From the NCBI GenBank assembly GCA_033032175.1, contig CM065320.1:7316001-7380000 (forward strand): a DNA stretch of 64,000 bases, in the 5' to 3' direction. Source of the stretch: Saturnia japonica. Lineage: Eukaryota; Arthropoda; Insecta; Lepidoptera; Saturniidae. The position numbers and the translations under genes are program-made. Below the pieces are notes generated by a model that was not told the DNA's origin, did no database searches, and saw only the letters and a program-made list of their open reading frames with translations. This document shows positions 34,839-49,800 of the stretch, one piece after another (positions within the stretch are counted from its first letter, which is position 1; every line of letters starts with the position of its first letter).

Positions 34839-37800
34839 GTAAGTTGGAATAAGTAAATATATCCTTCGCTTCCGTTAATTAAAATTAATTCCAATAGGAT
34901 GACCGATGAGTAATAACTTTTATTATGTTACAATATACATTTCAGATTTCCTGAGCAGTTGTGACGGAGACTTTATGCAAACATTGGAGCAAGAATTGGC
35001 ATTTGTCGACAATACAAATGATACATGCCTACTTAGCGTTGACACAAAATTTCAACCTGAAATTTCAACATCTCCTCAAATATCTCCAAGTTACGATACT
35101 AGCGGCAACCCGTTGGTATCCCAGTATACTCATAAGACAAAGCAGAATTTTCAACCCCCTCCACAAGGAAAATCAAGTCTCATACAGGGTCCCTACCAGA
35201 GAAATAAAAACTTGAATGCACGGAATCATCATGCAAATAACGTACCCCTACCTGATGTCACTCAACATGGTCAAAATCAAATAGAGAAGCCATCACCTAT
35301 GATTTTCCAACAAGTGGTCCAAAGTCCTTTCTTTGTTAATCTTGGCCCTAATGTACAGCATGTACAGGAGAACAAACCGTCCCTTGTTCAGCTGGATAGG
35401 TTGACACAGATAAATCCAGTTAATAACCTTAAGCAGACAAATCAACCACTTTTACTTCAGAATAACACTAAAGGAGTGCCATTAATATTAAAGAGTTCAG
35501 ATGCAAATTTTTCACCTGTTTTACTACAGTCAAACATAATTAATCCGGAAACACAAACTTTGATGTACACCAGTGCACCTATTCAAGGTAATTTGTATTC
35601 ACTGTAAAACTGGAAGATTGTCACTTGTAGACAGTTAAATGTTGGGATAAGGAAAAGCATTTTTAGTTAAGTATTTTTATTTTTTAAGTCTATGTGGAAG
35701 CTTTATAATGGTAAAGAAATGTAAAAATAACATTTTATACTTTAAATAATAAATAGGAATAAAGAACATGGTCAGTTCTATGGTTTACACCACATTTCAG
35801 AAGATAAATACATATATATTCACTCATAAAATATACACATGAGACAAGGAACGCACTCAAACACCTATACAATCACACTATCAATTACACTCAGATTGAG
35901 GTTTAGGAACATGTATACTCCACAGAGTATAATGCATGTTAATAATGTCTACTATGTTTAAAATGAATATTTAACTTCTGCATAACAAGCAAAATGTAAT
36001 AATAATTGCTTCCGACTAGCACCACTTGATTGCTAAACAACTAATGTAAATATTATGTTAAATGTACTGTAAAGTAAAATTGAACAAATAAATAAAAATA
36101 AATAAATTATAAACTATTAATTAAAGAAAGTGTAGAAGAACCATCGAAAAGGGAGGATCCTCCGACCAGACGGGTGTTATGTCTGGCGGGCAGCTGCCCA
36201 ACAGTTGTAGTCGGGTTCTTGTATATACACTCAATTGAAGAGTTAATTTCTATAGTGCGATGTAGGATGCGTCGTATGTGGCTCGATAGATGTCGCTGTG
36301 TGTCGCTATGTAGATGTCGCTACAAAAGAAATAGACCATCAGACTGTATTAGAAACATATGCCATGTAAAATTGGTTTCCAATTTCCAATTACTTATTTC
36401 AAAATAACTCTATTACTCCTAGGAACATGACTTCATAAAAGAAACATTTAACTATGCTATTATTTTGTAGTTTTATAGTATATTAATTGTGGTTATATAT
36501 TAACTAGCTGTGTTTTGCGGTTTCACATGTATATAATTTAGAAGAGATCACTGATTGATGATTTATTATATTTGCTGCTGTTGTTTGCATGCTTTAAAAG
36601 ACGAAGTTTATCTCCATTAATTGTCTTTATGATGAAGTAACTTTTTTTCATAAGGATTAATATGCCATGCTGAAAAATAATGCTCATAAATTAATTTTTA
36701 ATCTTCAACAAAAAAATGTGCAAATTATCTTATTGTGGCTTATGTATAAGAGATAGATATATGCTATCGCTTACTTTTTTTTAGATATACTAATAATCAA
36801 TAATTTTGTAGAACATTGTATTTATCTATCATTAACCAATAAGCCAGCGCACGCGGATAAATCAGTTTGCGAGGGCTTCGACTTACGTAACAAAAATCAA
36901 TATTTAAGGCTAGCTGGGAATTGTAGCTTAATGTTATATAGCCTATAATATTCCTCGCTAGTCTGGCTATCATATACAAAAAGAATTTTTCGAATCCGAC
37001 TGGTACTTCCAGAGATTAGCGTGTTTAAAAAAACAAAAAACTTTTCGCTTTATTATATTGGTATATATAGAACCTATTTATTTTTGCAGGAACAACCCAA
37101 AATATAACAAATTCAAAGACTGTGTCAGAGAATAGACCAGTTCACACATTTTTCACAAGCAACAATGGTCAGACAGTCTTTACTGGCATACCAACTGTTG
37201 TTTTAGAAGGTGATAAGATAGCCTTAAATCCTGCTCCAAATATAGGTGCACCTAAGGTAAAAGAGGTAAAACGAAGTGCCCATAATGCAATCGAAAGGCG
37301 TTATAGAACAAGTATTAATGACCGGATAGTGGAACTCAAAAATATGTTAGTGGGAGAAGAAGCTAAGGTAAAAAAAATAATCATAAGTATCCATATTTAT
37401 CCTATTTTATAAATTAACATGGATGTAAGACTTATTTTAATTATAACACTACATTTTAAATTTTACTTCCAAGTAATTAATCTATTGACCATTGAAATAT
37501 TGTGATGATCGTTTAAGTATTAGTATACAACTAATAAGAAATAAAAATGATAGAATAGATATAGGTATGAGTAATTCTATTAGATTTTGAATGATTTCTC
37601 GGGAGGTGTCTATCGATTTTGCTCTAAGTTGAATATTTTGAAGTACCTTATAAGGTATGCCCACATACCAAATATCAGCACTCTAAGGGCCATAGCTGAT
37701 GAGATCTTGCTCTTCAAAGGTCAAAAAATCACTATTTAGAGCTGATTTCAAACCGATTCTCAAAAACTTAAAGCACAAACCAAATGATTCATATCAGGTT

Positions 37801-40800
37801 TTCTTTATTGTATGCTCTAGTATGTACAAAATAGAATATTACGCACGAGAAAAGTAGGACATCCCCACCATGCGCGCGGGCGTGAATGTCATACTTTTCT
37901 CCCTAGGTGCGTTTACATTTTTTTTCTCCTCTGGGATGAAAACTTTATATAAAAGTTTATATATTTTATATATAAACACGCAGTTGCTAGGTTACCGGGA
38001 GATAAAGTAAAGTACGCGCATGCGCACTTTTGCCATCTCACCGGGAGATATTCGGGTACTTTTCTCCCGCATAACAGGGACTAAAAGTGAACTTTTCACC
38101 CCGGAGGAGAAAAAAATATTTTAGACCTCTAGAACATTTCCCTTTTTTGATGGAGTTTAAACAAAATAAAAAATTCAATTTTAATACAACAACAAATTTT
38201 AATTTTAAGAACAATAAAATTATTTTAATCAAATTTAATCAGAGAGTGCTTTAAAATGAAGTTTGAATAATTAATTTTGATGAAGAATCAAAGGAGATAT
38301 GGTGTGGCCATTAAAATCACATTTGAGAAATAATATATAGGGATATTCTGAACATCTTTTGAGCTTTTTTTATTTCTGTATTTCTGTGACTTCTTTCATT
38401 CTGTGATTTCTGTCACTTTTCACTGAATGTCAATGTTTTGCTGGTTTAAGATCATTTGCACCTGTTGGTGCATTATTTGCAGTATTATTTAATTTACTTT
38501 ATTTGTAACACAGATTATTCATAAATTTTAGGTTTCTCCACTCCTTTAAATAAACGTTAATCATGCCAAATCTCACAGTCCTCCTTGAGTGCAATATGCT
38601 TAAAATGGAGTTTGAATTTTTCTCCTCATGTTAATAATTTATCTATATGTAGTCATATGTTAGGTTTTATATTACTTATATTAGTATTGGAAATATATAA
38701 CCAATAAATAAAAAGGTTCTTCAAGCCACTTTGGGTGTAGTATAACCAAACAGTAACCAAACTCCAAAGTATGTTTGAGAGTATAATCCACCAGAAGTGA
38801 TGTTTTTCTGTATAATAATTCCCAAATATAAACGTACGAATTTTAAAACTTTTAACTTTTCCTGAGATTCCTGAGAATCTATTATCCAGAGATTTTTTTA
38901 AATTTTTCCAGCTAAATAAATCAGCAATATTAAGGAAAACTATTGAGTACATCAAGTATCTACAGAAGCAAAATAGCAGACTAAAACAAGAGAACATAGC
39001 ACTCAAGATGGTTTGTCAGAAATCTGGTGTCAAAGAGCCTGTATTTGATAGGGCATATACACCACCACACAGTGACAACTCATCACCATATCATTCCCCA
39101 CATTCTATGGAAAGTGATACTCCATCATCACCTGAATACAAGGTATAATATTCAAATTTATTATTTGCTACTTTCCTGTGTAAAATAATGTAGTCATGGT
39201 ACTCAAAATAGAGGCATTAAACTGGGTCAACATAATAATAATCATAGCAATAGGCCTATCTGATATTTCTTAAATTAGGATGGAATATTTTGGAGTGTGG
39301 TGGGTATAATGGTAGGTATACCACTGGGTCATGACCACCATGCCACAACCCGCTGTAGTGGCACTTTTAGGCGTGTCGCGTTTCGGGATTGTTTGGTGTA
39401 TATCTAATTATCCAGCAGGGTGATAGGGGTTTGTACTCAACTGGGTAGAGACCAATATGCCACATGGTTATAAACCAGCCACAGTAACTCTCTTTCAGAT
39501 TAGTTTTGGGATCAGCTGGTTTATGCCCAACTACCAAGAGGCTCGGCATGACATAGACGTTGACTGGCAATGGATTGCCGATTTGTTGATGGTCACTGTT
39601 GTTACCATTATGTAGTCCCGTTACTTTGCCAAAAAGAGGTGGTAATGATTTAATAAAAATAAATGTAATGTCTAAAAGTCTAAATTTTTTATAACTGTAC
39701 ACATTAGGTAATATTGTAGGGTTTGGTATAAATATTATCTGTTGTTGAACTGAAGTGTTATTTCAGGTTGAAGATAAATATTCAAAAATCGTCATGGGCA
39801 TGGGCGATCATTCTCGTTTGGCGCTGTGCGCCTTTATGGTAGGACTTATCGCATTTAATCCGTTCAGCACATTCTTTGGAAATTTTACGTTGGAATCATC
39901 TTCACTAGACTTCTCCACGAAAGTCGATCAAAGAAAGATTTTATCCAGTGATGAATTCAGTGAGTAAAGTGTTTTTACTTTAAAGAAGAGTTTACTAGTT
40001 AATGTAACCTTAACCTTGATCTTATGTCCTTCAAACTCGTTAAGTCCAAGTAGGTTGGTAAAGACCAAATTATGTAGGTAAGTACATCAAAATCAGTTCT
40101 GTAGTTAAGCTATGATGACAACAAATGAACTCATTTTAGCATTGATAATAATGTTATTGATGATAATAATTTAGGTGAAATTGTGTTGATAAATAAAACT
40201 GCAATTTATTTGCTCATATTATTCTTTCTACTTTTAGGTCAGAGCGGTTTCTCCTGGTCAATGTGGATCTTTAACATTTTCTTTATTTATATAGCAAACT
40301 TTTTGTTAGTTGGAGGCTGCCTCATAAAATTGTTGGTTTATGGTGATTCAGTCCCAAAATCACAGTCTAAAGAAGCCGGTCTCTTCTATAAACACAAGCG
40401 GCAAGCTGAGAATTATTTGAAAAAGGTAAAACTAAATTTACTTAATTTAAAATACTCAGAAATGATCACTAGATTATTACAGTACAAACTATCCCACTGA
40501 GCAAGAGTTCAAGATCAGTGTAATACATATCCAATGTTTGTAAGTTCACATCTTGTCATGTACAAACAAATTTACGTTGTGCTGGCTCACTGGATAAGAG
40601 TACAAGATCAGTGGAAAATATATCCAATGTTCATAAGTTCAAGCCTCATCATGTACATACAAATTTGTCTTGTTCTGACCCACTGGTTAAGAGTTCAAGA
40701 TCAGTGGAATGTCGTCATGTACCTAAATTTTTTTCAGAATTGACCTACATTTAATTAGTTACACTATCAGGTAACATTTAGGGATACCTTCGTGAAGAAA

Positions 40801-43800
40801 CTTGAACCCTGCATCTAGTCGGAGAGGACTGCGACCAAATAACATTATGTTATCTTTTAGATAAAATGCTCACTTAGTTTTTAGTATGCAGTATCTGTGA
40901 ATGTATCTGTTTTTAATGGCAATTTTTTATGTTTTATAATAATAGCACCCACATTTAAAAAAAGGTGTGGACCACGTGTCTACAGAAAAAAAGCATTATG
41001 TTATGTTCTTGCAGTGAATAGGGTTTCCAGAGCTCCTTGGGTTTTGGTTCAAAGATAAATTTCTTTAGAGATTTCTCTTTACTTGGGGGCAGTCCGACTG
41101 GTGGAATACTTCTATCTTACAGAAGATCGCAGCCAAATAACCAAGTGTTGTATTCTTGTAGTGAGTAGGTTTTTCAGAGCTCTTTGAGGTTAGAGGGTTC
41201 AAGGTTGGCTGTGCATAATGTTATGTGATACCTATACCAGCAGGCGAGCTGTATGCTTGTTTGCCATCTTTGTTGTATAAAAAAAAGAAGTTGGAAATAA
41301 GTTGTTCTAAAGAAATGTACTGAACCAGGATAAGGATCACTCGCAGCTGGAAAACCACATATAATTAATGATATCACGTTACAATTCTATACTTGTAGTC
41401 TTTTTAATAGTTGTAAAGTATTAAAATTGAACATTTATTTTCAGGGTGATCTTACGAATGCGCAGTTAGAACTTCATCGATCTCTAGCTGTTTGTGGTAA
41501 AAGTGTTCAATCTGGTGGTCAAGGGCAAGCTAAATATTCAGCTTTAGTTTCGGCGATACTACGACAAATACTTCAAAGACTGCCGTTCGGATCCTTCCTA
41601 GCTCGACGTGCAGGTGATTTGTGGAGCGATAGGTATTAAAATATTATATGACACACTTTACTGTGAACTTATTTAAATTTTTAATATGCTTAGTTATATT
41701 TATACTAATACTAGCTATGCTCGCGGCTCCGTTCGTTTGGGCGACAGAAGAACTCAAAGTGCTTATAAAAATCTTTTACTTGAAAACTTTTTATTGAATG
41801 AAGATAACATAATAATTTTTCTTATTGATAAGGACCAAGAATCTAAGGAGTAAGATTAAAGTAAGATTAAGATTAAGATTAACATGTTCAAACAAACAAT
41901 CTCTTGAGCTTTATAATATTAGTATACATTAAAACGGGCTCTTTTACTACTAATAGTCCTGCAAGAAGAGCTACACGACACTGGGCCGCAGAAGTCTCGA
42001 GTGTCTCCCATCGGCTTGCACAATTGGAAATCATCTCAAGTCAGAGCAGCCGAGGAGTGCAGGTACTCCTGGCATTGCAAGCTGTCAACTTGGCAGAAGT
42101 GTCTAACAACAAGCAACTGCTGATGGACACTTACGTTACCGCTGCATTAGTTTTCAAGGACTATATGCCAAAAATTGGAAACTGGCTGTGCGGGTAAGTT
42201 TGCACATTCTACAATATATATTAAAAACTCCGTCGAATCCAAAAAGGGTATATAGGTACCCCAATGCCATAACCAAAAAAATACCAAAAATGTATTTATT
42301 ATGAAAATAAAAATGTTATTCCGATTTAAAATTAACATATTTAGTTTTAGTTTACCTAAAATTTGGCAAATTTTTAAAATGTGATAACACCGTCACCAGC
42401 CCCGGCGCGGCTCAGCGGTACGTTTGATCGTATGGCCGTACCCTGCCCCGCGCCGCCTTTATTGCCATATAAGTTTCCTCATTTAACTAATAAAAAAAAA
42501 AATCTTATTAGGGGTATTTTTTTTTACTTATAATCTGAGTTAGATAACATAAACAGAATTTAAACTCGTTACCTAATAACACCTTCACGGATCCGACGAG
42601 GTTTTTAATACACACTGTGTAGTATTCAAGTCATAAATTAGAAAGTGTTTTAATTCAGCGTGAACTCAGATAGAAACTGTAGAAATTATATCAGGATAGA
42701 AAAAAAGATGGGTTTTATTGTAACCATAAAAAACAAAAAAGACGGAACACAGCTCCACACGACAGACTTGTAAGGAACTAAAAATGACATTAAAATTTTT
42801 TAGAACATTTTTAGAATTTTTAGAAAATAATACTTTAGCATTTTATTTATTGGGTACCTGATAGTATTGATATAGATCCCCTCAGCAACTGTTTAATACA
42901 AAATATCCCTACTGAGTAAACTAGTTAAATTATTAAAAAGGAAACAAAAAACTCAAGTGCAATGAAAACACTGGACTAACATTTTTTTTCCTAATTTTGC
43001 TTTATATTTTCTTACCAAACGTCGTACTAAAATATTATATAGTCTATGTCACTCCCACAATTAAGAGGAATCTAACGACACCTCGTATGCTAAAATCCAT
43101 CAAGCCGTTTAGGCTACAAAGAGTGCCAAATAAATAGATACGTAACTAACATATATATGCTCGTAAAACAAAGCAGTCCGGTAAAAAAATGCGAACCTCT
43201 TCTGGTATTACATTTGTTCAATTTGTTCATGAATTTCATATCTGCTACAAACTGTTGTACAGTCTATTAATTTACCAAGCTCATATAAACATACAAATAA
43301 ATAAAATGGAAACGTATTATTGTAATAATGTCAAAATAACAGCTTTTTACTAAATTATTATGAAAGTATATTATGGTACTTACAACAAAAAATCAATATT
43401 TAAAAATTTTTGTCTGTCTGTTTGTTCCAAGTATCTTTGAAACGGTTGGACCGATTTTGACGGGTTTTTAACTGGTAGATAGCTGATGTTTTAAGGAGTA
43501 ACTTAGTTTAGGTTACTTTAAAAAAACTATAACAGATATATCAAATTAATGTATATATAATCTTTAACATTAAACAGACCAAAAAAAAAAGCGACATATG
43601 TCTATCTTCTAAGGAACACCCACAATAATCATTTTTGTCTTTAAATAGCCGGGAGCGGGGGAGCTAGTAGGTTATAAATGTAGAAAATGTGCTCGAATTC
43701 TAATATGGAGCATTAGAAACGTACAATTTATTTTCCTTTGTAAAAGAAATAGTATCAAAATAGACATTTATTTTTAATTAATTTTAATGTAAATGAAACC

Positions 43801-46800
43801 TTTGTATTTTATTAAATTATAAACATTCACGTGGTAAAAGTACATTTTTTAATGAAGTTGCTTACGTAATGCTAAATAAAATGGCGGTTTTGACAATTAT
43901 TTTCTTAATTGAAACGCATGATAAGTACATTACTTCGTTCTAAAAACAGCTGAGTGATCTACAAATCCTAAGTATTCCAATTAATTTATGTTTTTTTACG
44001 TGTTGATCAGGTACTATTTACGTATATGTCGGTCTATGAGTGCGGACTCGTGTGCGGAATGGCCAGTTCGAATGCGTTGGGTCGGCAGCGCTTGTGGACA
44101 AAAATTTCTACGGACCCGACACTGGACGTACGATCGCACCCACGTCGCAGCTGCATTATTCGCTCGCTTACCCGACCCCGCGGATCCGCTTGCTTACGCA
44201 ATGAGAGTGAGTATACTTTATCCATTAATTAGGATTAATGTCATGCAGAACATAAACAATATGGGCCACGTGATAAGATATGACATTAGTGTCTGATCGC
44301 GACCAGGTTTAATACAAATCATAGAGGCACGCTTAGGCAGGATCTAGAATCAAACAGTGCATATCCAGTAGTTAAGCGGGGTGGTAGGGATAAACCCATC
44401 AGAATGATCTTTTGGTTTGTTGCATTTTGAAATCAGCCAGTGTATACCCAGTTGTCGAGAGGCTTGCTTTTGGATTGTATAGTGCTAACCATCAGGCACA
44501 GTGCCATCACATTGCTGTGCTGCTACAATATTAAAAAAAAATAAGTTACTGTAAAATGTGTTATGTTCAAAGCTTACAGGACTGGAATATTTTATTTTTG
44601 GTAATACAACAGTAATGATTGTTTGAAATAATGTTATTATAATTATTCTGTCGTGAAGGTCGATTGACTTATACTGGCAGAATATCAATGATATGTTTGC
44701 ACGTTCGAGCCCTGGCATATACCTACATGATCATAGCAAGTTAAGCCCAGTGAAGACTGGCTCTCAAGTTCTGCAACCGGAACACACTAATTGATGCTTG
44801 GTGACAGATTTTCAACTTGAGGGTGGTAGCTATTCAGGCAGGCATTACAAAAAACCCTAAACTCTACCACCATGCTATGGTTTTATCACGAGGTTTTCCT
44901 TTACCGAATGCTCAGGGTCATTACAGGGATTCGAACTCACGTCGATCGACGCGGTTTCCGTACACGCTACCAACTGAACCATTATTGCTTCAAGTAGTAG
45001 AAAAGTACAGTATTTATTTACTCATTTTTTAATTTTTTTAATGCAACTCATATATGAATCGATATTTTCTATTTTCTATTCCAACACTAAAACCAATTTG
45101 ACACTCAGCTAGCCGCTTGTCAATTCAGTATTTACTCACACATGACACAATTATATTAGGTCTTTACCTATGAAATTGCCGTTTTGTATGAAAAAATTTA
45201 AACGAATTTTTTATTTGTATTAATTTATTATTTATTATTTATTATTTTTTATTTGTATTAATCGAAGTAATCATCCATGCAATCAATGCATTTTTGCCAG
45301 CGCAGTGGCAGTTTATTGATGCCCTTCTTAAAGAAATCAGCTGGACGGGAGGCAACAAATTCTTCAAAGGCATTTTGTACTGTCTCTCGGGTATTGAATT
45401 TTTTCCCCGCCAAGGAGTTATCCAAATTCTGGAAAAAGTAGTAGTCTGTAGGCGCAAGGTCTGGTGAGTAGGGCGGATGACGGAGAACTTCCAACCCCAG
45501 TTCTTGCAACTTGGAGACCGTCTGCTGTGCAGTATGAGGTCGTGCAGGAGCAGCGGAGACGAGCGATTGACCAATGCTGGTTGGAGATGTGCCAGCTTCT
45601 CCATCATTGTGTTCAGTTCTTCACAGTTCACATCTGCAGTAATGCTCACCCCGTTTGGTAAGAAGCTGTAATTAATCACACCGGCGCTAGACCACCAAAC
45701 AGTGACCATCACTTTTGTAGGGGTAAGTTTTCGTTTAGGGCATTGTTTAGGTGCTGAACCAGGATCCAACCAACTTGTTGAGCGCTTGCGGTTATCAAAC
45801 AGAATCCATTTTTCATCGCAGGTAACAATGCGGTTCAAAATTCCTTCATTTGTGTGTCTGTTGAGCAGTGCAAGACACGTCTCGACGCGTACTTCGCGCT
45901 GGCGATCATTGAGTTCGTGGGCACCCATTTGTCAAGCTTTTTTACCTTGCCAATTTGACGCAAATGGACCAATATTGTTTTGACGCTAACGTCGAAAGCT
46001 GCTGCTAATTCAGCCGTAGATTGTGTATCAACAGCTTCCACAATCGCCTTTAATTCGTCATTGTCGACCAAAGTCTTCGGATGACCGCGAGGTTCATTTT
46101 TCAGGTCGAAATTCCCAGAACGGAAGCGAGTAAACCAATAACAGGTGGTGCGTTGGTTTGTAGTGTTAGCTCCGTAAACGTCGTTGATGTTGCGTGCCGC
46201 TTGTGCCGCGTTACTGCCACGACGGTACTCATATTCTATAATTACTCGAATTTTTAACGTATCCATGATGACAAAAAAGATTGAAATGCGATGAAAATGT
46301 AACACTAATCAATAAACAAATGACTACTTTTGGAAAAAGAATTCCATGTTTTTAAAATAAAATTAATTTGAAATTAGAATTCTTAGCCAAACAAAAATTA
46401 TTTTGATTTGAAATGGCCAGTACTGCAGAACGGCAATTTCATAGGTAAATACCTATTATTATAGTCGTGTCGTGACGTAATATCTTCTTAGTAGGTTGTG
46501 TTGTGTAAGCACAGAACATTCCCGGAGGGTGTAACTCTTTGTACTCTACCCCTTAGGGAATTTGGTGTCATTATAGACCGTCTTTCACTAATTAACTAAC
46601 TAAACATGAAAACATATACTTAGTTATTTAGGTTTTTAGTTTTGTATTGTAAAAAATGGTACTAGGTACTTACTTTATAATAAATCAAATCTGATTTATC
46701 ATAGAAACCCCAATTCTTTTCTAAACCAACTCCTTAGCCAATTGAATAGAAAAATTGTGTATTATTATGTCCATATGTTTTTACATGTGTTCACCTAGGG

Positions 46801-49800
46801 CCAAAATCTCTATGGACAATGGGCATTCCTCTTTAAGGTTTTCGGATTTTTTCCTTTACTCGTGCTATAAGACATTGCTTCTTGTCAGATTACATGATTT
46901 TAAGTCAGCTGGAAGTACCATATAGGTTTTTATTCCGTTTGCGAGTGTTAAAATATTGTTTGATAAAAAGTTTGATTTTTTCATAGCTTCAACTTAATAC
47001 CTCCACTCGTTCCTGAAAAAAGGGGTTTTAAGAGACAGACAAACGGACAACAAATTGTTCAAGTGGGTTTCTTTTTTCTTTTTGAGTTACGGAACCCTAA
47101 AAACTATATCTTGTTGATCTATACCACATTTATTAATTGCATAGGTACCAACATTTATTTTTACCATAATTATATTTTCTCTCCACTTTTAGGCGCAAAA
47201 TATTGTAAATTATAATCTTTAAAAGTTTCATTAATATGAAAACGAATATTATGACCAAAGTGAATCATCGATAAGTAATTCTCGTAACAAAGTGCCACTG
47301 CATCCCTATTAGAATAGCATCACCTTTATAGAAGCTTTGTAAATTACAACCGTAATACAAAGCAACTAGATCTATAGTTAATAAAATGTTTTATAGCGAC
47401 ATCTAACGTCGAGTAGCGGTACTAATTGTTAACTTTTAAACATTGCTGGGGTCTCGAATAAAAATAGTCTATAGTGATTGTACTTAAACAAAATAAAATG
47501 AAGCCTTATATTCCAACAAGAGAGTTTTATTTTGAATATCACTTTAGGTAACTTAACGCCTTTCGGATTCATATTGCTTTTGAATTGTGATTGGTGTTTT
47601 ATTAGTAGTAGTGTTTTATTTTTGTGATTTTGGCGACGTAGTTCCCGATACTGTGATACAAGTGTACCAATTCCAACTTACTCTTTATTCCGTGATCTAT
47701 ACCAATATTATAAACGGGAAAGATTAGATTTTTTGTTTATTCATTTTTTGTTTGTAATGGATAAACTCAAAAACTACGGGACCGATTTTAAAAATTCTTT
47801 CACCAATATAAATCTACAGTATCAGCAAGTAACGTAGGCTATATTATAATTAGAAAAATTAATTTATTCCTTATAAGAATTTCGATAGTTTCACAGAAAG
47901 TATAAAAATTTTCATACACGAAAGGGTTGGCGAGGTTTGTCGTATAAAATTAACACGGGTGAAACCGTGGGGCACAGCTAGTTAGTATAATAAATATGAA
48001 GTAATTTCAGGCTTACCATCTGGAACTCTTACAAAAGAGTCTTCAAATGTTACTATGTGCTGATGAACGCAGCAACACTCGGGATGTTCTAGATCTTATC
48101 AAACTTATAACTGATGATGTGTCTACAGAAGCCCCTCATCACACTGGTAAGCAAGTATTGCATTTTAACTTTTAACAGTTTGATTGTAGAATGAGGAAAA
48201 ATTGTATTTGTATAAAACAATATTTGAGTAGTACCCATTTAATTCAAATATTATAAAGTAATGCTACTTAATACATACTATTATTTTCTGTGCTTCAAAT
48301 AAAAACCATTGAATACATTTACACTTCAATATACATTGTAATTATGTAATATCTATACGGCGGATTTTGATGAAACATTTTTTTTAATGTTCCCTATGAT
48401 TCTGGATGTATTATGTATTTATTATATAGGCTGTTTATGATATAATACAATATAAAAAATAATTACACCCAACGAAGTGATCGGCCACCAGCTAGTGTAA
48501 TCTTTTATACTAGCAACTCGCCCCGGCTTCGCACTGGTAAAAGAAAAATGTATATGATTATAACCCTATTAGTTTACGCGGCAAACCACGCCAGTACAGT
48601 AAAACTTTCAGTCGGCATGATTTTTTCCGACATCTTCAGCGATAATCGTCATATTTCATCCAACTTATACAAAATTTTAATGAATTATACACCTAAACCT
48701 TCCTCATGAATCACTCTGATCATTGATGAAAACCGTATTAAAATCCGTTTAGTAGTTTTTGAGTTTAACGCGATCACACAGACAAACAGACTAATTTTAA
48801 CAAAGGCCTTTACGGCAAACAGCGTGCGCACAACTTTTAGTTGTCTTAATTTAACCAACCAAATGCAAATTTACCTTTTATTGGCTTACAGTTGTAGTAG
48901 ATATATGAACCGTAAAATCTAGTATTATATGACGATGAGGCCCAACATGGGACACACTAAGCCTTGCGGGGAATCTGACTTTTAAGTGCAGCTGCCAGAA
49001 CACATCCTGTATAAAGTGCTTGGCTACAGATTTTCAACTTGACGGTGATAGCTAGCTAGGCGGGCATTAGAAAAAGTCCTATCACCATGCTATGGTTTCA
49101 TTACGATGTTTTTTCCTTCATCGAAAGCTCAGGATCATTGAAGGGTTTCGAACTCAAGTCGATCGACACGCGGTGTCCGTACACGGTATTACTGAGCCGT
49201 CTTTGCTCCAATTTGTTTTTTGTATAACACGTCATGTTCGTAAATGGTACATGTAATATATATGTATGTCGCATAATACAGGTTGCTGGGATCCAGTGAT
49301 AGAATGGTGGGCGAATATCGTCGGTGTGGCCGCTACTTGGTTGTTGGCTGACACAACTAAGTCGATTGAAATTGGAGATCGGCTGAATATGTTGCCAGAG
49401 TCATTAACGAATTGCGAAGATCCATTACCTGGGTATAAAGTTTTTACATGTTTGTTTGCTTAGTTCTACAAAATTTAAAAATATTGTGCGTGTAACCTAT
49501 AAGTACGCGTGCTTGAAGTAAATCTATACAAATAATAAAATGGAAGTGTCTATTTGTAATGTCAAAATAACAGTTTTTTACTAAATGCATATAAAATTAT
49601 ATACGATAACTATAACAAGACACAAAATTGTTAAATTTTTGCCTGTGTATTTTTCTATTTGTTCCGGGTAATCTCCAAAACGGTTGGACTGATTTGGATA
49701 GAACTTTCACTGTCATATAGCTGATGTTTGAAGGAGTAACTTAGGCTACATTTATTTTAGAAAAAGAATTGGGGTTCCGCGCAGTTAAAAATAAAAACTG

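Noticed and set aside
40494..40725. CRISPR-like regular spacing
   Set aside because: Only 2.4 units, with the whole 93-bp unit repeated rather than short repeats with unique spacers. The genome is eukaryotic.
40534..40743. 69-residue ORF in SREBP intron 6
   Set aside because: It is produced by the 93-bp tandem repeat, whose period is a multiple of three.
41590..41622. Alternative SREBP exon 7 donor at gcag|gtgatt
   Set aside because: Using it breaks the frame with exon 8, while gatag|gtatta at 41632 keeps it.
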